From Herbidospora solisilvae (GTDB lineage Bacteria > Actinomycetota > Actinomycetes > Streptosporangiales > Streptosporangiaceae), in contig NZ_WXEW01000007.1 of the NCBI RefSeq assembly GCF_009901565.1, positions 124,001-188,000 of the forward strand: a stretch of 64,000 nt of DNA, read 5' to 3'. The notes beneath the pieces were generated by a model. The model was not told where the DNA came from and made no database searches. It was given only the letters and a program-made list of their open reading frames with translations. This document shows, piece after piece, positions 32,692 to 42,007 of the stretch; the stretch's first letter is position 1; every line of letters starts with the position of its first letter. The translations under genes were made by a program, and so were the position numbers.

Positions 32692-35600
32692 GTGTACCTG
32701 AAGACCCTCACCCTGCGCGGCTTCAAGTCCTTCGCGTCGGCGACGAAGCTCCAGTTCGAGCCCGGCATCACCTGCGTCGTCGGGCCCAACGGATCGGGCA
32801 AGTCCAACGTCGTCGACGCCCTCGCCTGGGTGATGGGCGAGCACAGCGCCAAGTCGCTGCGCGGCGGCAAGATGGAAGACGTCATCTTCGCCGGCACCTC
32901 CTCGCGTCCCCCGCTCGGGCGCGCCGAGGTCACCCTCACCATCGACAACACCGACGGCGCGCTGCCCATCGAATACTCCGAGGTGACGATCAGCCGCCTC
33001 ATGTTCCGGTCGGGCCAGAGCGAATACGCCATCAACGGCGACACCTGCCGCCTGCTCGACATCCAGGAGCTGCTGTCCGACTCCGGCATCGGCCGGGAGA
33101 TGCACGTCATCGTCGGCCAGGGCCAGCTCGACCAGGTGCTGCACGCCGGTCCCGAGGAGCGCCGGGCGTTCATCGAGGAGGCCGCGGGCGTCCTCAAGCA
33201 CCGCAAACGCAAGGAGAAGGCGCTCCGCAAGCTCGACGCGATGCAGGCCAACCTCACCCGCGTCCAAGACCTCGCCACCGAACTGCGGCGTCAGCTCAAG
33301 CCGCTGGGCCGCCAGGCCGAGATCGCCCGCAAGGCCGCCGTCATCCAGGCCGACCTGCGCGACGCCCGCCTGCGGCTGCTCGCCGACGACGTGGTCTCCC
33401 TGCGCGACACGCTGGAGCGCGAGGCGGCCGACGAGGCGGCCGTCCAGGCCCGGCGTTCGCAGGTCGAGCAGGGGCTCAACGAGAACCAGGAGCGCGAGGC
33501 CGCGCTCGAGGCCGCCGCGGCCGAGGCCCAGCCCCGGCTGACCGTCGCCCAGGAGACCTTCTACGCCCTGTCGGCCCTGCGGGAGCGGCTGCGTTCGGTC
33601 GAGAACCTGGCGGCCGAGCGGGAGCGCCACGCGACCGACGCGGCGGCGATCGAGCGGCGGGGGCGCGACCCCGAGGAGTTCGAGCGCGAGGCCGCCGAGA
33701 TCCGCGAGAAGGAGCGGGTGCTCCAGGAGGCGCTCGACGAGGCCCAGATGCGCCTCGAAGCGGCCGTCGACGCGCGTAGTGAGGCAGAAGAGGCGCTGGC
33801 CGCCGAGGAGCGGCGGTTGTCGATCGCCGCCCGCGCCGCCGCCGACCGCCGTGAGGCCCTCGCGCGGCTGCGCGGCCAGGCCGAGTCGGCCCGGGGGCGG
33901 GTACGCGCCGCCGACGACGAGATCGGCCGGCTGGAGGCCGCCGTCCGGCAGGCCAGGGAACGCGCCGCCCAGGCGCAGGGCGACCTGGAGGCCCAGGCGG
34001 TCGCCGAACCCGCCACCGACCCCGAGGTCGCCGCCGAGCTGGCCGTCGCGGAAGAAGGCGTCGAGCTGGCCCGCGCCGAGGTCGAGGTGGCTCGTGAGGC
34101 CGCCGAGGAGGCCAAGGCCGCCGTCGAGGAGGCCCGCGCCGCGCTGGCGGGCCCCCGCGCGGCCCTGTCGGCCGCGTCTTCGGGGGTCTCCGCCGCCCGT
34201 ACGGCCGATCAGGAGGCCCAGAAGGCCGTCACCGCGCTGGAGGCCCGGCGGGAGGCGCTCGGGCTGAGCCTGGCCGGAGGGGCCGACGGCACCGCCCTGC
34301 TGGCCGACGGCGGCCACGCGCCGCTGGCCGCCGTGATGAGCGTGCGGGCCGGGGCCGAGACGGCCATCGCGGCGGTGCTCGGGCCGCTGGCCGAGTCGGT
34401 GACGGTGGCCTCGCTCGAGACCGCCCTCGACTCCCTGGAACTGCTCCGGGCCAAGGAGACCGGCCGGACCTCCCTGGTCATCGGCGCGGCCCCGGCGGTC
34501 ACGCGGCCCCCGGGAGCGTTCGAGTGGGCCGCCGACCTGGTCGAGGTCCCCTCGGAGCTGCGGCCCGCCCTCGAACACCTCCTGTACGGCGTCGTCGTCG
34601 CCCCCGACCTCGACGCCGCCCGCACGATCGTCGATTCGCGCCCCGACCTGCGGGCGGTCACCCGCGACGGCGACCTCCTCGGGGCCCACACCGCCCAGGG
34701 CGGCTCCGGCGGCGGTTCGATCCTCCAGGTCCGCGCCGCGCTCGACCAGGCGGGCCTCGACCTCGACCAGGCCCGCGCGGCGGCGGAGGCGACCGCCTTC
34801 GCCCTCGACGAGGCACTGGAGACCGAGGCCGCCGCCCAGGAGGCGCTCGAAGCGGCCCAGGGGGCGGTGGCCGAGGCGCAGGCCCAGCAGTCGGCCGCCC
34901 AGAACGGCGTCAACGCCGCCCGCTCCCGGCTCGACCAGGCGCAGGCGGCCCTCGACCAGGCCCGGGGCCGGCAGCGTGCGGCCGACCAGCGCCTCGCCGA
35001 CGCCGCCAAGCAGCTCGCCCGCCTGGAGGCCAACGTCAAGGCCGCCCTCGACGAGGCCGAGCGCCTCCAGGGCTCGGTGACCTTCGCCGAAGAGGGCCGT
35101 GAACTGGCCCGCGAGGAGTCCCTCACGTTGGAGGAGCGTCTCGCCGAGGCCGAGTTCGCCGCCGAGCTGGAGGCGGAGCCCACCACCGAGGAACGCGACC
35201 GCCTGGCCGCCGCGGTCGGCGTCACCCGCCAGGCCGAGATGGAGGCCCGCCTGACGGTCCGCACCGCCGAGGAGCGGGTCCGCGGCATCGCCGGCCGGGC
35301 CGACGGCCTGATGCGCGCCGCCCAGCGCGAACGCGACGACCGGGCCAAGGCCGCCGCCCAGCGGGCCCGCCGCCGCCGTCAGGCCACCGTCGCCGCCAGC
35401 GTGGCCAGGGCCGCCCGGATCGCCCTCCACTCCCTGGAGGCCTCGATCATGCGCGCCGCCGCCGAACGCGACGAGCTCGCCGTGGCCCGGGAGGCCGTCG
35501 ACGCCGAACTGAAGACGGTCCGGATCAGGGTGCGCGAGCTCGGCTCCGAGCTCGACAAGCTGGTCAACCGCGCCCACGGCAGCGAGATGGCCCGGACCGA

Positions 35601-36381
35601 GCAGCGCCTGCGCCTCGAACAGCTCGAAGAGCGCGCGGTCGAGGAGTACGGCGTCGAGTCCGAGGCGCTGATCGCCGAATACGGCCCGAAGGCGCTCGTC
35701 CCGGGCGACCCTCCGGTGCCCTACGTGCGCGAGGAGCAGGAGAAGCGGGCCCGCGTCGCCGACAAGCAGATGCAGCAGCTCGGCAAGGTCAACCCGCTGG
35801 CCCTGGAGGAGTTCGCCGCCCTGGAGGAGCGCCACACGTTCCTCACCTCCCAGCTCGAAGACCTCAAGAAGACCCGCCGCGACCTGCTCCTTGTGGTCAA
35901 GGAGGTCGACGACCGGGTCGAGCAGGTGTTCGCGGCGGCGTACGAAGACGTCCAGCGCGAGTTCGCGACGATCTTCGAACGGGTCTTCCCCGGCGGCGAG
36001 GGCCGCCTGCTGCTGACCGACCCCACTGACATGCTGACCACCGGCGTCGAGGTCGAGGCCCGCCCGCCCGGCAAGAAGGTCAAGCGCCTGTCGTTGTTGT
36101 CGGGCGGCGAACGCTCGCTGACGGCGGTGGCGTTCCTGGTGGCCATCTTCAAGGCCCGCCCGTCGCCCTTCTACGTGATGGACGAGGTCGAGGCCGCCCT
36201 CGACGACACCAACACCCAGCGCCTGCTGACCCTCTTCGAGGAGCTGCGGCAGAACTCCCAGCTGATCGTCATCACTCACCAGAAGCGCACGATGGAGATC
36301 GCCGACGCGCTCTACGGGGTGTCGATGCGCGGCGACGGCGTCACCCAGGTCGTCAGCCAGCGGCTCCGCGAACACGCCTGA
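32692..36381 (+). CDS. smc: Chromosome segregation ATPase SMC
   Basis: A 1229-residue condensin ATPase that loops and separates chromosomes with ScpA and ScpB. Walker A GPNGSGKS is at residues 31-38; a long Ala/Glu/Arg-rich coiled coil, a central hinge (about residues 500-650), a second coil, the C-signature LSLLSGGERSLTAV and Walker B FYVMDEVEAALDD follow. The coils are unusually rich in Ala and Glu, in keeping with the GC content. The GTG at 32692 gives the family start VYLKTLTLRGFKSFA; a GGGAGGG lies before it. Confidence 0.98.
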   Translation: MYLKTLTLRGFKSFASATKLQFEPGITCVVGPNGSGKSNVVDALAWVMGEHSAKSLRGGKMEDVIFAGTSSRPPLGRAEVTLTIDNTDGALPIEYSEVTISRLMFRSGQSEYAINGDTCRLLDIQELLSDSGIGREMHVIVGQGQLDQVLHAGPEERRAFIEEAAGVLKHRKRKEKALRKLDAMQANLTRVQDLATELRRQLKPLGRQAEIARKAAVIQADLRDARLRLLADDVVSLRDTLEREAADEAAVQARRSQVEQGLNENQEREAALEAAAAEAQPRLTVAQETFYALSALRERLRSVENLAAERERHATDAAAIERRGRDPEEFEREAAEIREKERVLQEALDEAQMRLEAAVDARSEAEEALAAEERRLSIAARAAADRREALARLRGQAESARGRVRAADDEIGRLEAAVRQARERAAQAQGDLEAQAVAEPATDPEVAAELAVAEEGVELARAEVEVAREAAEEAKAAVEEARAALAGPRAALSAASSGVSAARTADQEAQKAVTALEARREALGLSLAGGADGTALLADGGHAPLAAVMSVRAGAETAIAAVLGPLAESVTVASLETALDSLELLRAKETGRTSLVIGAAPAVTRPPGAFEWAADLVEVPSELRPALEHLLYGVVVAPDLDAARTIVDSRPDLRAVTRDGDLLGAHTAQGGSGGGSILQVRAALDQAGLDLDQARAAAEATAFALDEALETEAAAQEALEAAQGAVAEAQAQQSAAQNGVNAARSRLDQAQAALDQARGRQRAADQRLADAAKQLARLEANVKAALDEAERLQGSVTFAEEGRELAREESLTLEERLAEAEFAAELEAEPTTEERDRLAAAVGVTRQAEMEARLTVRTAEERVRGIAGRADGLMRAAQRERDDRAKAAAQRARRRRQATVAASVARAARIALHSLEASIMRAAAERDELAVAREAVDAELKTVRIRVRELGSELDKLVNRAHGSEMARTEQRLRLEQLEERAVEEYGVESEALIAEYGPKALVPGDPPVPYVREEQEKRARVADKQMQQLGKVNPLALEEFAALEERHTFLTSQLEDLKKTRRDLLLVVKEVDDRVEQVFAAAYEDVQREFATIFERVFPGGEGRLLLTDPTDMLTTGVEVEARPPGKKVKRLSLLSGGERSLTAVAFLVAIFKARPSPFYVMDEVEAALDDTNTQRLLTLFEELRQNSQLIVITHQKRTMEIADALYGVSMRGDGVTQVVSQRLREHA

Positions 36382-36399
36382 CCGGCCTGCCGTGCCGGT
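36381..36399 (+). terminator. Short hairpin at the end of smc
   Basis: ACCGGC (36381-36386) and GCCGGT (36394-36399) flank the seven bases CTGCCGT and start within the smc stop codon. No T tract follows. A weak terminator is possible. Confidence 0.35.
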
Positions 36400-36596
36400 G
36401 ACCTGACCCTCTCTGACCTATGTGCGAGGCCGGACCGTGATCCCGCGTGCTGCCTGGTGCACGAGTCCGGGCCTGGGCCACGGTGGCATCGGGGTGGCAT
36501 CGGGCTGGGAGCAAGGCACGGGCGTGCCGGACCTGCTGGGGGGTAATCGGGGGTGGGCGGCGGCCAGGCCGGCCTCCCGATCGAGAGGATCGCATG

Positions 36597-37757
36597 ATGT
36601 CCCATCTGGTGACCCCGTTCCGCCTGGAGGTCCCCGAGGCCGAGTTGCGCGACCTGCGTGAGCGCCTGGCGCGTACCAGGTGGCCGGACAAGGAGACCGT
36701 GGACGACTGGTCCCAGGGCGTCCCGCTCGCCTACCTGCGGGAGCTGTGCCGCTACTGGGCCGAGGAGTATGACTGGCGGGCCACGGAGCGGCGGCTGAAC
36801 ACGCTGCCGCAGTTCCGCACCACCCTCGACGGGCTCGGCATCCACTTCGTCCACGTGCGCTCACCGCACCAGGACGCGCTGCCGCTCGTCCTCACGCACG
36901 GCTGGCCTGGCTCGATAGTGGAGTTCCTGAAGGTGATCGGCCCGTTGACCGACCCGCCGGCCCACGGCGGCGACGCGGCCGACGCCTTCCACGTCGTGTG
37001 CCCGTCGCTCCCCGGCTACGGGTTCAGCGACAAGCCGGCCGGCACCGGCTGGGGCGTCGAGCGGATCGCCGCCGCATGGATCCGGCTCATGGCCCGGCTG
37101 GGATACGACCGCTACGGCGCCCAGGGCGGCGACTGGGGAACCAGCATCACGACGATCATCGGCCAGCAGGACCCCGGGCACGTGGCGGGCATCCACCTCA
37201 TGCCACCCCTCGCCGCCCCCGACCCGGCGACCATGGACGACCTCACCGACGCCGAACGGGCCGCGCTGGCCGCGCTGGAGCGGGCGGGGGAGTGGGAGGA
37301 CGGCTACTCGCTGGAGCAGTCCACCCGGCCGCAGACCATCGGCTACGGCCTCGTGGACTCCCCGGCGCTGCTGTGCGCGTGGATCGTGGAGAAGTTCCGC
37401 TCCTGGACGGACTGCGACGGGCACCCGGAGAACGCCCTCAGCCGTGACGAGCTGCTGGACAACCTCATGCTCTACTGGCTGCCGGGTACCGGCGCGTCGG
37501 CCGCCCGGCTGTACTGGGAGAGCTTCAAGCAGGTCCAGCGGCGCTTCACGGGCGCGACGACCGACGTGGTGACGGTGCCAGCGGGATGCTCGATCTTCCC
37601 CAAGGAGAACCCGCGCCCCTCCCGCCGGTGGGCCGCCAAGCGCTTCACCGATATCCGGCACTGGAACGAGCTGGACCGGGGCGGCCACTTCGCCGCTTTC
37701 GAGCAGCCCGAGGCGTTCGTCGACGAGGTGCGGACCTTCTTCCGCCTGGTCCGCTGA
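36597..37757 (+). CDS. Epoxide hydrolase with N-terminal EHN domain
   Basis: A 386-residue alpha/beta-hydrolase fold protein. The EHN N-terminus (PFRLEVPEAELRDLRERLARTRWPD) is followed by the oxyanion loop HGWPGS, GYGFSDKP, the nucleophile Asp in QGGDWGTSI and the catalytic His in RGGHFAAFEQP. It should open epoxides to diols; the natural substrate is unknown. ATG at 36597 lies 7 nt after a GAGAGGA; ATG 36594 is equally possible. It is inserted between smc and ftsY, with a decayed gene behind it. Confidence 0.92.
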   Translation: MSHLVTPFRLEVPEAELRDLRERLARTRWPDKETVDDWSQGVPLAYLRELCRYWAEEYDWRATERRLNTLPQFRTTLDGLGIHFVHVRSPHQDALPLVLTHGWPGSIVEFLKVIGPLTDPPAHGGDAADAFHVVCPSLPGYGFSDKPAGTGWGVERIAAAWIRLMARLGYDRYGAQGGDWGTSITTIIGQQDPGHVAGIHLMPPLAAPDPATMDDLTDAERAALAALERAGEWEDGYSLEQSTRPQTIGYGLVDSPALLCAWIVEKFRSWTDCDGHPENALSRDELLDNLMLYWLPGTGASAARLYWESFKQVQRRFTGATTDVVTVPAGCSIFPKENPRPSRRWAAKRFTDIRHWNELDRGGHFAAFEQPEAFVDEVRTFFRLVR

Positions 37758-37801
37758 GCCGCGGGCGGACGTGGCGTGCGGCGATGGTCTGGCGGCTTCC
37801 G

Positions 37802-38160
37802 CTATGCCTCCTCCGGTTGGTGGTAGAGGGTGGTGAGGCGCGGCAGGCGTCGGCGCATCTCGGCCTCGTCGTCGAAGTCGAAGTCCCAGTCGGGGTCGAG
37901 TGGCGGATATCGAATGGTGAAGGCATCGGCCGGTAGCTGTTCCCCGGTTGCCGCCAGGTGCGCGTCCCAGGCGACGCCGGGCATGTCCTCGCACCACAGG
38001 TCCTCGCCGGCTGCGGCGGCTTGGACGACGACGGGGTTGCCGGCAAGGCTGTCCGGGTCGGCGAGCGCTTGGTGGAACACGGTTCGTCCCTGAGCGATCA
38101 GCCAGCCGCGGAAGTAGTCGAAGCCGGAGCGCGGCGACCAGAGTGGAGGAGGGAAGACGC
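37802..38160 (-). pseudogene. 5'-truncated DUF4240 gene remnant
   Basis: On the minus strand the frame ending at 37802 encodes the second half of a DUF4240 protein: SGFDYFRGWLIAQGRTVFHQ, then ALADPDSLAGNPVVV, LWCEDMPGVAWDAHLAAT, YPPLDPDWDFDFDDEAEMRRR. These blocks normally follow about 70 residues with a WELV-type start, which are missing here. No ATG or GTG is in frame upstream before ftsY, only TTG codons with no ribosome site. It is most likely a gene fragment left by recombination. Confidence 0.72.
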
Positions 38161-38230
38161 CGGACAAGAGCGGCAAGCCCGCCGTGCCGGAGGCGCGGCC
38201 ATGGACGCGGCTCTGCGAGACTGACGTTTT

Positions 38231-39382
38231 GTGGATGGGTACATCGGCATCATCGCGATCATCATCGTCGTCATTCTCCTGGGCATAGGCACCACCGCCC
38301 TGCTCGTACGGCCGAGGTCGAAGACGACCCTGCCGCCGCCCCCTGCCCCGACCCCGCAGGCGCCCGCGCCGCCGGTCGAGGAGGAGGTGGCCGAGACGGT
38401 GGCGCCTCCGGCCGTTCCGGTGGAGGAGCTGGTCAAGCCGCCGGAGGTCGAGGTCCCGCCGCCGTCGGCGGGGCGTATGGTCCGGCTGCGCGCCCGGCTG
38501 GCCCGCTCTCAGACCACGCTCGGCCGGGGCCTGCTCGAACTGCTGTCGCGCGACCGGCTCGACGACGACGTGTGGGACGAGATCGAGGAGACCCTGATCA
38601 CGGCCGACGTCGGGGTCGCCCCGACGCGCGCCATGGTCGAAGACCTGAAGACCAAGGTGAAGGTCCTCGGCAGCCGTACGCCCAGCGAGGTCCGCGCACT
38701 GCTCCGCGCCGAGCTGCTCACCCAGATCGACCCCGGCCTCGACCGGACCCTCCACACCTCCGCCCCCGGCGAGCGCCCCGCGGTCCTCCTGGTCGTCGGC
38801 GTCAACGGCACCGGCAAGACCACCACCACCGGCAAGCTGGCCCGCTCCCTGATCGGCGACGGCAAGTCGGTCGTCCTGGGCGCGGCCGACACCTTCCGCG
38901 CGGCGGCGGCCGACCAGCTCCAGACCTGGGGCGACCGGGTCGGGGCCCCCGTGGTCCGCGGACCGGAGGCCGGCGACCCGGCGTCGGTGGCCTTCGACGC
39001 CGTGGCGCGGGGCATCGCCGACAAGGCCGACGTGGTGATCGTCGACACCGCCGGCCGCCTCCACACCAAGACCGGCCTGATGGACGAGCTCGGCAAGGTC
39101 AAGCGGGTCATCGAGAAGAAGGCCCAGGTCGACGAGGTGCTGCTGGTCCTCGACGCGACGACCGGGCAGAACGGCATGCGGCAGGCGCAGGTGTTCGGCG
39201 AGGTCGTGAACATCACGGGCATCGCGCTGACCAAGCTCGACGGCACGGCCAAGGGCGGCATCGTGATCTCGGTGCAGCGGGAGCTGGGGGTGCCGGTGAA
39301 GCTGGTCGGCCTGGGCGAGGGGCCTGACGACCTCGCGCCGTTCGACCCCGAGGTCTTCGTCGACGCCCTGCTGGGCGACTGA
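38231..39382 (+). CDS. ftsY: Signal recognition particle receptor FtsY
   Basis: A 383-residue SRP-GTPase that docks the SRP-ribosome complex at the membrane. Unusually plain: an N-terminal membrane helix (YIGIIAIIIVVILLGIG, residues 4-20), a short Pro-rich acidic linker, then the NG domain with the P-loop GVNGTGKTTTTGKLA (about residue 190) and DTAGRLHTKTGLMDELGK, TKLDGTAKGG. The GTG at 38231 starts it. A T-tailed terminator follows. The gene lies where expected, but ffh does not follow in this window. Confidence 0.96.
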   Translation: MDGYIGIIAIIIVVILLGIGTTALLVRPRSKTTLPPPPAPTPQAPAPPVEEEVAETVAPPAVPVEELVKPPEVEVPPPSAGRMVRLRARLARSQTTLGRGLLELLSRDRLDDDVWDEIEETLITADVGVAPTRAMVEDLKTKVKVLGSRTPSEVRALLRAELLTQIDPGLDRTLHTSAPGERPAVLLVVGVNGTGKTTTTGKLARSLIGDGKSVVLGAADTFRAAAADQLQTWGDRVGAPVVRGPEAGDPASVAFDAVARGIADKADVVIVDTAGRLHTKTGLMDELGKVKRVIEKKAQVDEVLLVLDATTGQNGMRQAQVFGEVVNITGIALTKLDGTAKGGIVISVQRELGVPVKLVGLGEGPDDLAPFDPEVFVDALLGD

Positions 39383-39421
39383 CCGTCCCGGTGGTCCAAG
39401 ACCAATCCAAGCTTTCGGAGG

Positions 39422-39457
39422 ATGCCTCCCGAGTCTGAGAGACACGGGAGGCATTTT
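39422..39457 (+). terminator. Terminator after ftsY
   Basis: ATGCCTCCCG (39422-39431) pairs with CGGGAGGCAT (39445-39454) around a 13-nt loop, followed by TTTT. It is 40 nt from the ftsY stop and helps separate it from the gene on the other strand. Confidence 0.85.
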
Positions 39458-39528
39458 CATGCTCAACGGCAAGATCACCTCGGTCCTGCTGCGGGACCTA
39501 CCCGCCGTTCCACGGCAAGGGCCAGACC

Positions 39529-40026
39529 TCAGGCGTTCCGGTCGCGGGGCAGCCGGACCCCCGTCGCCCGGTCGGCCAGTGCCAGCGCTCGGGCCGCGTG
39601 GTCGGCGGGGAAGTCGACCGAATCGCCCGTGACGTGGAGGCGCAGGTCTTCGACCTCGGCCCGGAACCGGTCGGGGTCGAGGCCCTCGCGGGTGTCGTAG
39701 GTGAACAGGTTGAACGCCGTGATCAGGCGGCCGTCTTCGTAGTAGGCGAACCGGTCGTCGTCGACGGTCACCTCGACCAGGGCCGCCGCCGTCCCGGCGG
39801 ACAGCAGCGGGGTCAGGTCGCGGGGGTGCTTGCTGAGGCCGCCGAAGAAGACCACCGTGCCGCCCTCGGCCGGGGTGGCGTAGAGCTCCTTCTCCGGGGT
39901 GAGCCGGGCGAGCGCCTCGTCGGCGGACAGGCCGCGCACGAACGCGACCTCCAGCCACGTGTCGCCGGCGTCGTCGGTGGAGTCGCGGTAGAGCCACGTG
40001 TAGGTGCGGGCGCTCGCCTTCCTCAT
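39529..40026 (-). CDS. DUF6461-like hypothetical protein
   Basis: A 165-residue cytoplasmic protein. It reads TWLYRDSTDDAGDTWLEVAFVRGLSADEALARL, then VVFFGGLSKHPRDLTPLLSAGTAAALVEVTVDDDRFAYYEDGRLITAFNLF (quoted in short pieces). The VRGLSADEALARL and YYEDGRLITAFNL blocks recall DUF6461-type proteins of Streptomyces, which have no known function. No catalytic motif or membrane segment is seen. It stands alone; the start ATG at 40026 gives MRKASARTYTWL. Confidence 0.55.
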   Translation of the reverse strand: MRKASARTYTWLYRDSTDDAGDTWLEVAFVRGLSADEALARLTPEKELYATPAEGGTVVFFGGLSKHPRDLTPLLSAGTAAALVEVTVDDDRFAYYEDGRLITAFNLFTYDTREGLDPDRFRAEVEDLRLHVTGDSVDFPADHAARALALADRATGVRLPRDRNA

Positions 40027-40045
40027 CGGGCGATCATGGCAGACC

Positions 40046-41116
40046 TCACCGGCGGAAGAGACTCCGGAACTCCTCCAGGGCCGGGGTGATGTCGATGCCG
40101 TTCTTCCTCAGCCACGAGTCCTTTTCGTACGTCCCCTTGTAGCGGCTGGAGCTGTCGCAGATCAGCGTCACGACGCTGCCCCTGATGCCGTGGCTGCGCA
40201 TCTCGCGGATGATCTCCATGGCCGCCGCCACGCTGGTGCCCGTCGAGGCGCCCACCTGGTGGTGGGTGACCTCGTTGACCCAGCGCATCGCGGCGATCGA
40301 GGTGGCGTCGGGCACCGAGGTCATGCGGTCGATGACCATCGGCAGGAACGACGGCTCCACGCGGGGACGGCCGATGCCCTCGATGCGGGACGGCTGCCCG
40401 GGGTGGGCGGCGCCGGTCACCCACGACGGGTAGAACGAGGAGCCCTCGGGGTCGGCCACGCAGAGCCGCGTCGCGTGGCGGCGGTAGCGGATGTAGCGGC
40501 CGATCGTGGCGGAGGTGCCGCCGGTGCCCGCGCCGACCACGATCCAGGCCGGGACGGGGAACCTCTCCATCGCCATCTGCTCGTAAATGCTTTCGGCGAT
40601 GTTGTTGTTGCCGCGCCAGTCGGTCGCGCGTTCGGCGTAGGTGAACTGATCCATGTAGTGGCCGCCGGTCTCCAGGGCCAGGCGGGCGGACTCTTCGTAG
40701 ATCTTCCCCGGGTCGTCGACCAGGTGGCACTTGCCGCCGTAGAACTCGATGATCTCCCGTTTCTCGGGAGAAGTGGTGGCTGGGATCACCGCGATGAAGG
40801 GCAGACCCAGGAGCCGGGCGAAGTACGCCTCGCTGACCGCGGTCGAACCGGAGGAGGCCTCGATGATCGTGGTGCTGGGGCCGATCCAGCCGTTGGACAG
40901 GCCGTAAAGGAAGAGGGAGCGGGCCAGCCGGTGTTTGAGTGAACCGGTCGGGTGGACCGACTCGTCTTTCAGGTAGAGGTCCACGCCACACGAGGGCGGG
41001 AGGGGAAAGACGTGGAGATGGGTGTCGCAACTGCGGTTGGCGTCGGCCTCGACGGCGCGGATGGCGTCGTTCACCCAGGTCCGCGTAGCGGGATCGTGCC
41101 GGTCCACGTGTTTCAT
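40046..41116 (-). CDS. PLP-dependent cysteine synthase/desulfhydrase family protein (Cds1-like)
   Basis: A 356-residue fold-type II PLP enzyme. The PLP lysine lies in [17 protein letters not shown] and the glycine-rich phosphate loop in [36 protein letters not shown] and [13 protein letters not shown] are also diagnostic. The overall layout matches mycobacterial Cds1, which releases sulfide from cysteine, rather than CysK; the activity here is inferred. The ATG at 41116 follows TACAGT (41129-41124 on the minus strand) by 7 nt with no Shine-Dalgarno, suggesting a leaderless mRNA. It is divergent from the sigma factor. Confidence 0.83.
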   Translation of the reverse strand: MKHVDRHDPATRTWVNDAIRAVEADANRSCDTHLHVFPLPPSCGVDLYLKDESVHPTGSLKHRLARSLFLYGLSNGWIGPSTTIIEASSGSTAVSEAYFARLLGLPFIAVIPATTSPEKREIIEFYGGKCHLVDDPGKIYEESARLALETGGHYMDQFTYAERATDWRGNNNIAESIYEQMAMERFPVPAWIVVGAGTGGTSATIGRYIRYRRHATRLCVADPEGSSFYPSWVTGAAHPGQPSRIEGIGRPRVEPSFLPMVIDRMTSVPDATSIAAMRWVNEVTHHQVGASTGTSVAAAMEIIREMRSHGIRGSVVTLICDSSSRYKGTYEKDSWLRKNGIDITPALEEFRSLFRR

Positions 41117-41343
41117 GTGGCCCACTGTAGTGAGTGTGGTTTGACACATTTTACGCCGGTTAGGGGGTTCGGTGTTACGATAATGAGACCTGTCCGGCTT
41201 GCGTGTGACCGATGCCACGCCCGCCGATGTGCCGCCTAACGCCCGACTTACGGGCCGGTTGAAACGATGACGACGGGATCCGCCCAACCCGCATGGATCA
41301 CCATCGGACGGGTAACGGGGGAGAGTTCAGCAGGGGGGATGAC

Positions 41344-41931
41344 ATGATCTCGATGACCGACGAGCAGCGTCAGGCCTGGTTCGAGCGCGACGTCGTGCCG
41401 GTGACCAGCCAGCTCTACGCGTCAGCCATGCGACTCACCCGCAACCCGGCCGACGCCGAAGACCTCGTTCAGGAGACCGTGACCAAGGCGTTCACGTCCT
41501 ACCACCAGTTCCGCGAGGGCACCAACCTCAAGGCCTGGCTCCACCGGATCCTCACCAACAACTTCATCAACGACTACCGCAAGAAGCAGCGCTCACCCAA
41601 GCTGTCGGCCGCCGAGGAGATCGAGGACTGGCAGCTCGCCGCCGCCGAGTCCCACACTTCGACGGGCCTGCGCTCGGCCGAGAACGAGGCGCTCGACTCC
41701 CTGCCGGACAACGTCGTGATGAACGCTCTCCGTTCGCTGCCCGAGGAGTTCCGGGTGGCCGTGTACCTCGCCGACGTCGAGGGATTCGCCTACAAGGAGA
41801 TCGCCGACCGGATGGGGACCCCCATCGGGACCGTGATGTCCCGGCTGCACCGGGGGCGGCGTCAGCTGCGGGGCATGCTGGAGGGGTACGCGCGCGAGGA
41901 GGGCGTCGTGCGAGAGGCGATCGCGGCCTGA
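41344..41931 (+). CDS. SigR/SigH-like ECF sigma factor
   Basis: A 195-residue group 4 sigma factor. Region 2 has the SigR pattern [27 protein letters not shown], then [22 protein letters not shown]; region 4 has [40 protein letters not shown] in short pieces. SigR drives the thiol-oxidative stress response in Streptomyces and SigH in mycobacteria. Normally an RsrA-type zinc anti-sigma gene follows directly; none does here, only a terminator and an unrelated gene on the other strand. It could be a paralogue, or RsrA may lie elsewhere. The start ATG 41344 follows an AGGGGGG. Confidence 0.88.
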   Translation: MISMTDEQRQAWFERDVVPVTSQLYASAMRLTRNPADAEDLVQETVTKAFTSYHQFREGTNLKAWLHRILTNNFINDYRKKQRSPKLSAAEEIEDWQLAAAESHTSTGLRSAENEALDSLPDNVVMNALRSLPEEFRVAVYLADVEGFAYKEIADRMGTPIGTVMSRLHRGRRQLRGMLEGYAREEGVVREAIAA

Positions 41932-41967
41932 TCCGAGGCCGCCCACCTGCGATGGGCCCCCTGCACT

Positions 41968-42003
41968 CGGAACACCCCTGATTTCCGGATCAGGGGTGTT
42001 CCG
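41968..42003. terminator. Bidirectional terminator between the sigma factor and YciI genes
   Basis: A perfect 15-bp stem CGGAACACCCCTGAT with ATCAGGGGTGTTCCG and a six-base loop (TTCCGG). It lies between two convergent genes; no T tract, but the long stem should stop transcription. Confidence 0.88.
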
Positions 42004-42007
42004 CGTT

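Noticed and set aside
32611-36375. A long open frame on the minus strand through smc
   Set aside because: It runs opposite to a clear SMC gene, has low-complexity Gly/Leu/Arg sequence and no known motif; it is a shadow caused by high GC content.
39459-39650. A small plus-strand ORF beginning MLNGKITSV after the ftsY terminator
   Set aside because: It soon becomes an Arg/Pro-rich antisense of the DUF6461-like gene; no ribosome site or homologue recognised.
37802-39997. A 731-residue minus-strand protein
   Set aside because: Only its last 110 residues (DUF4240) look real; the rest is the antisense of ftsY.
41141-41181. TTGACA at 41141 as a promoter for the sigma factor
   Set aside because: The nearest -10-like TACGAT (41176) lies 29 nt away, too far for a usual promoter.
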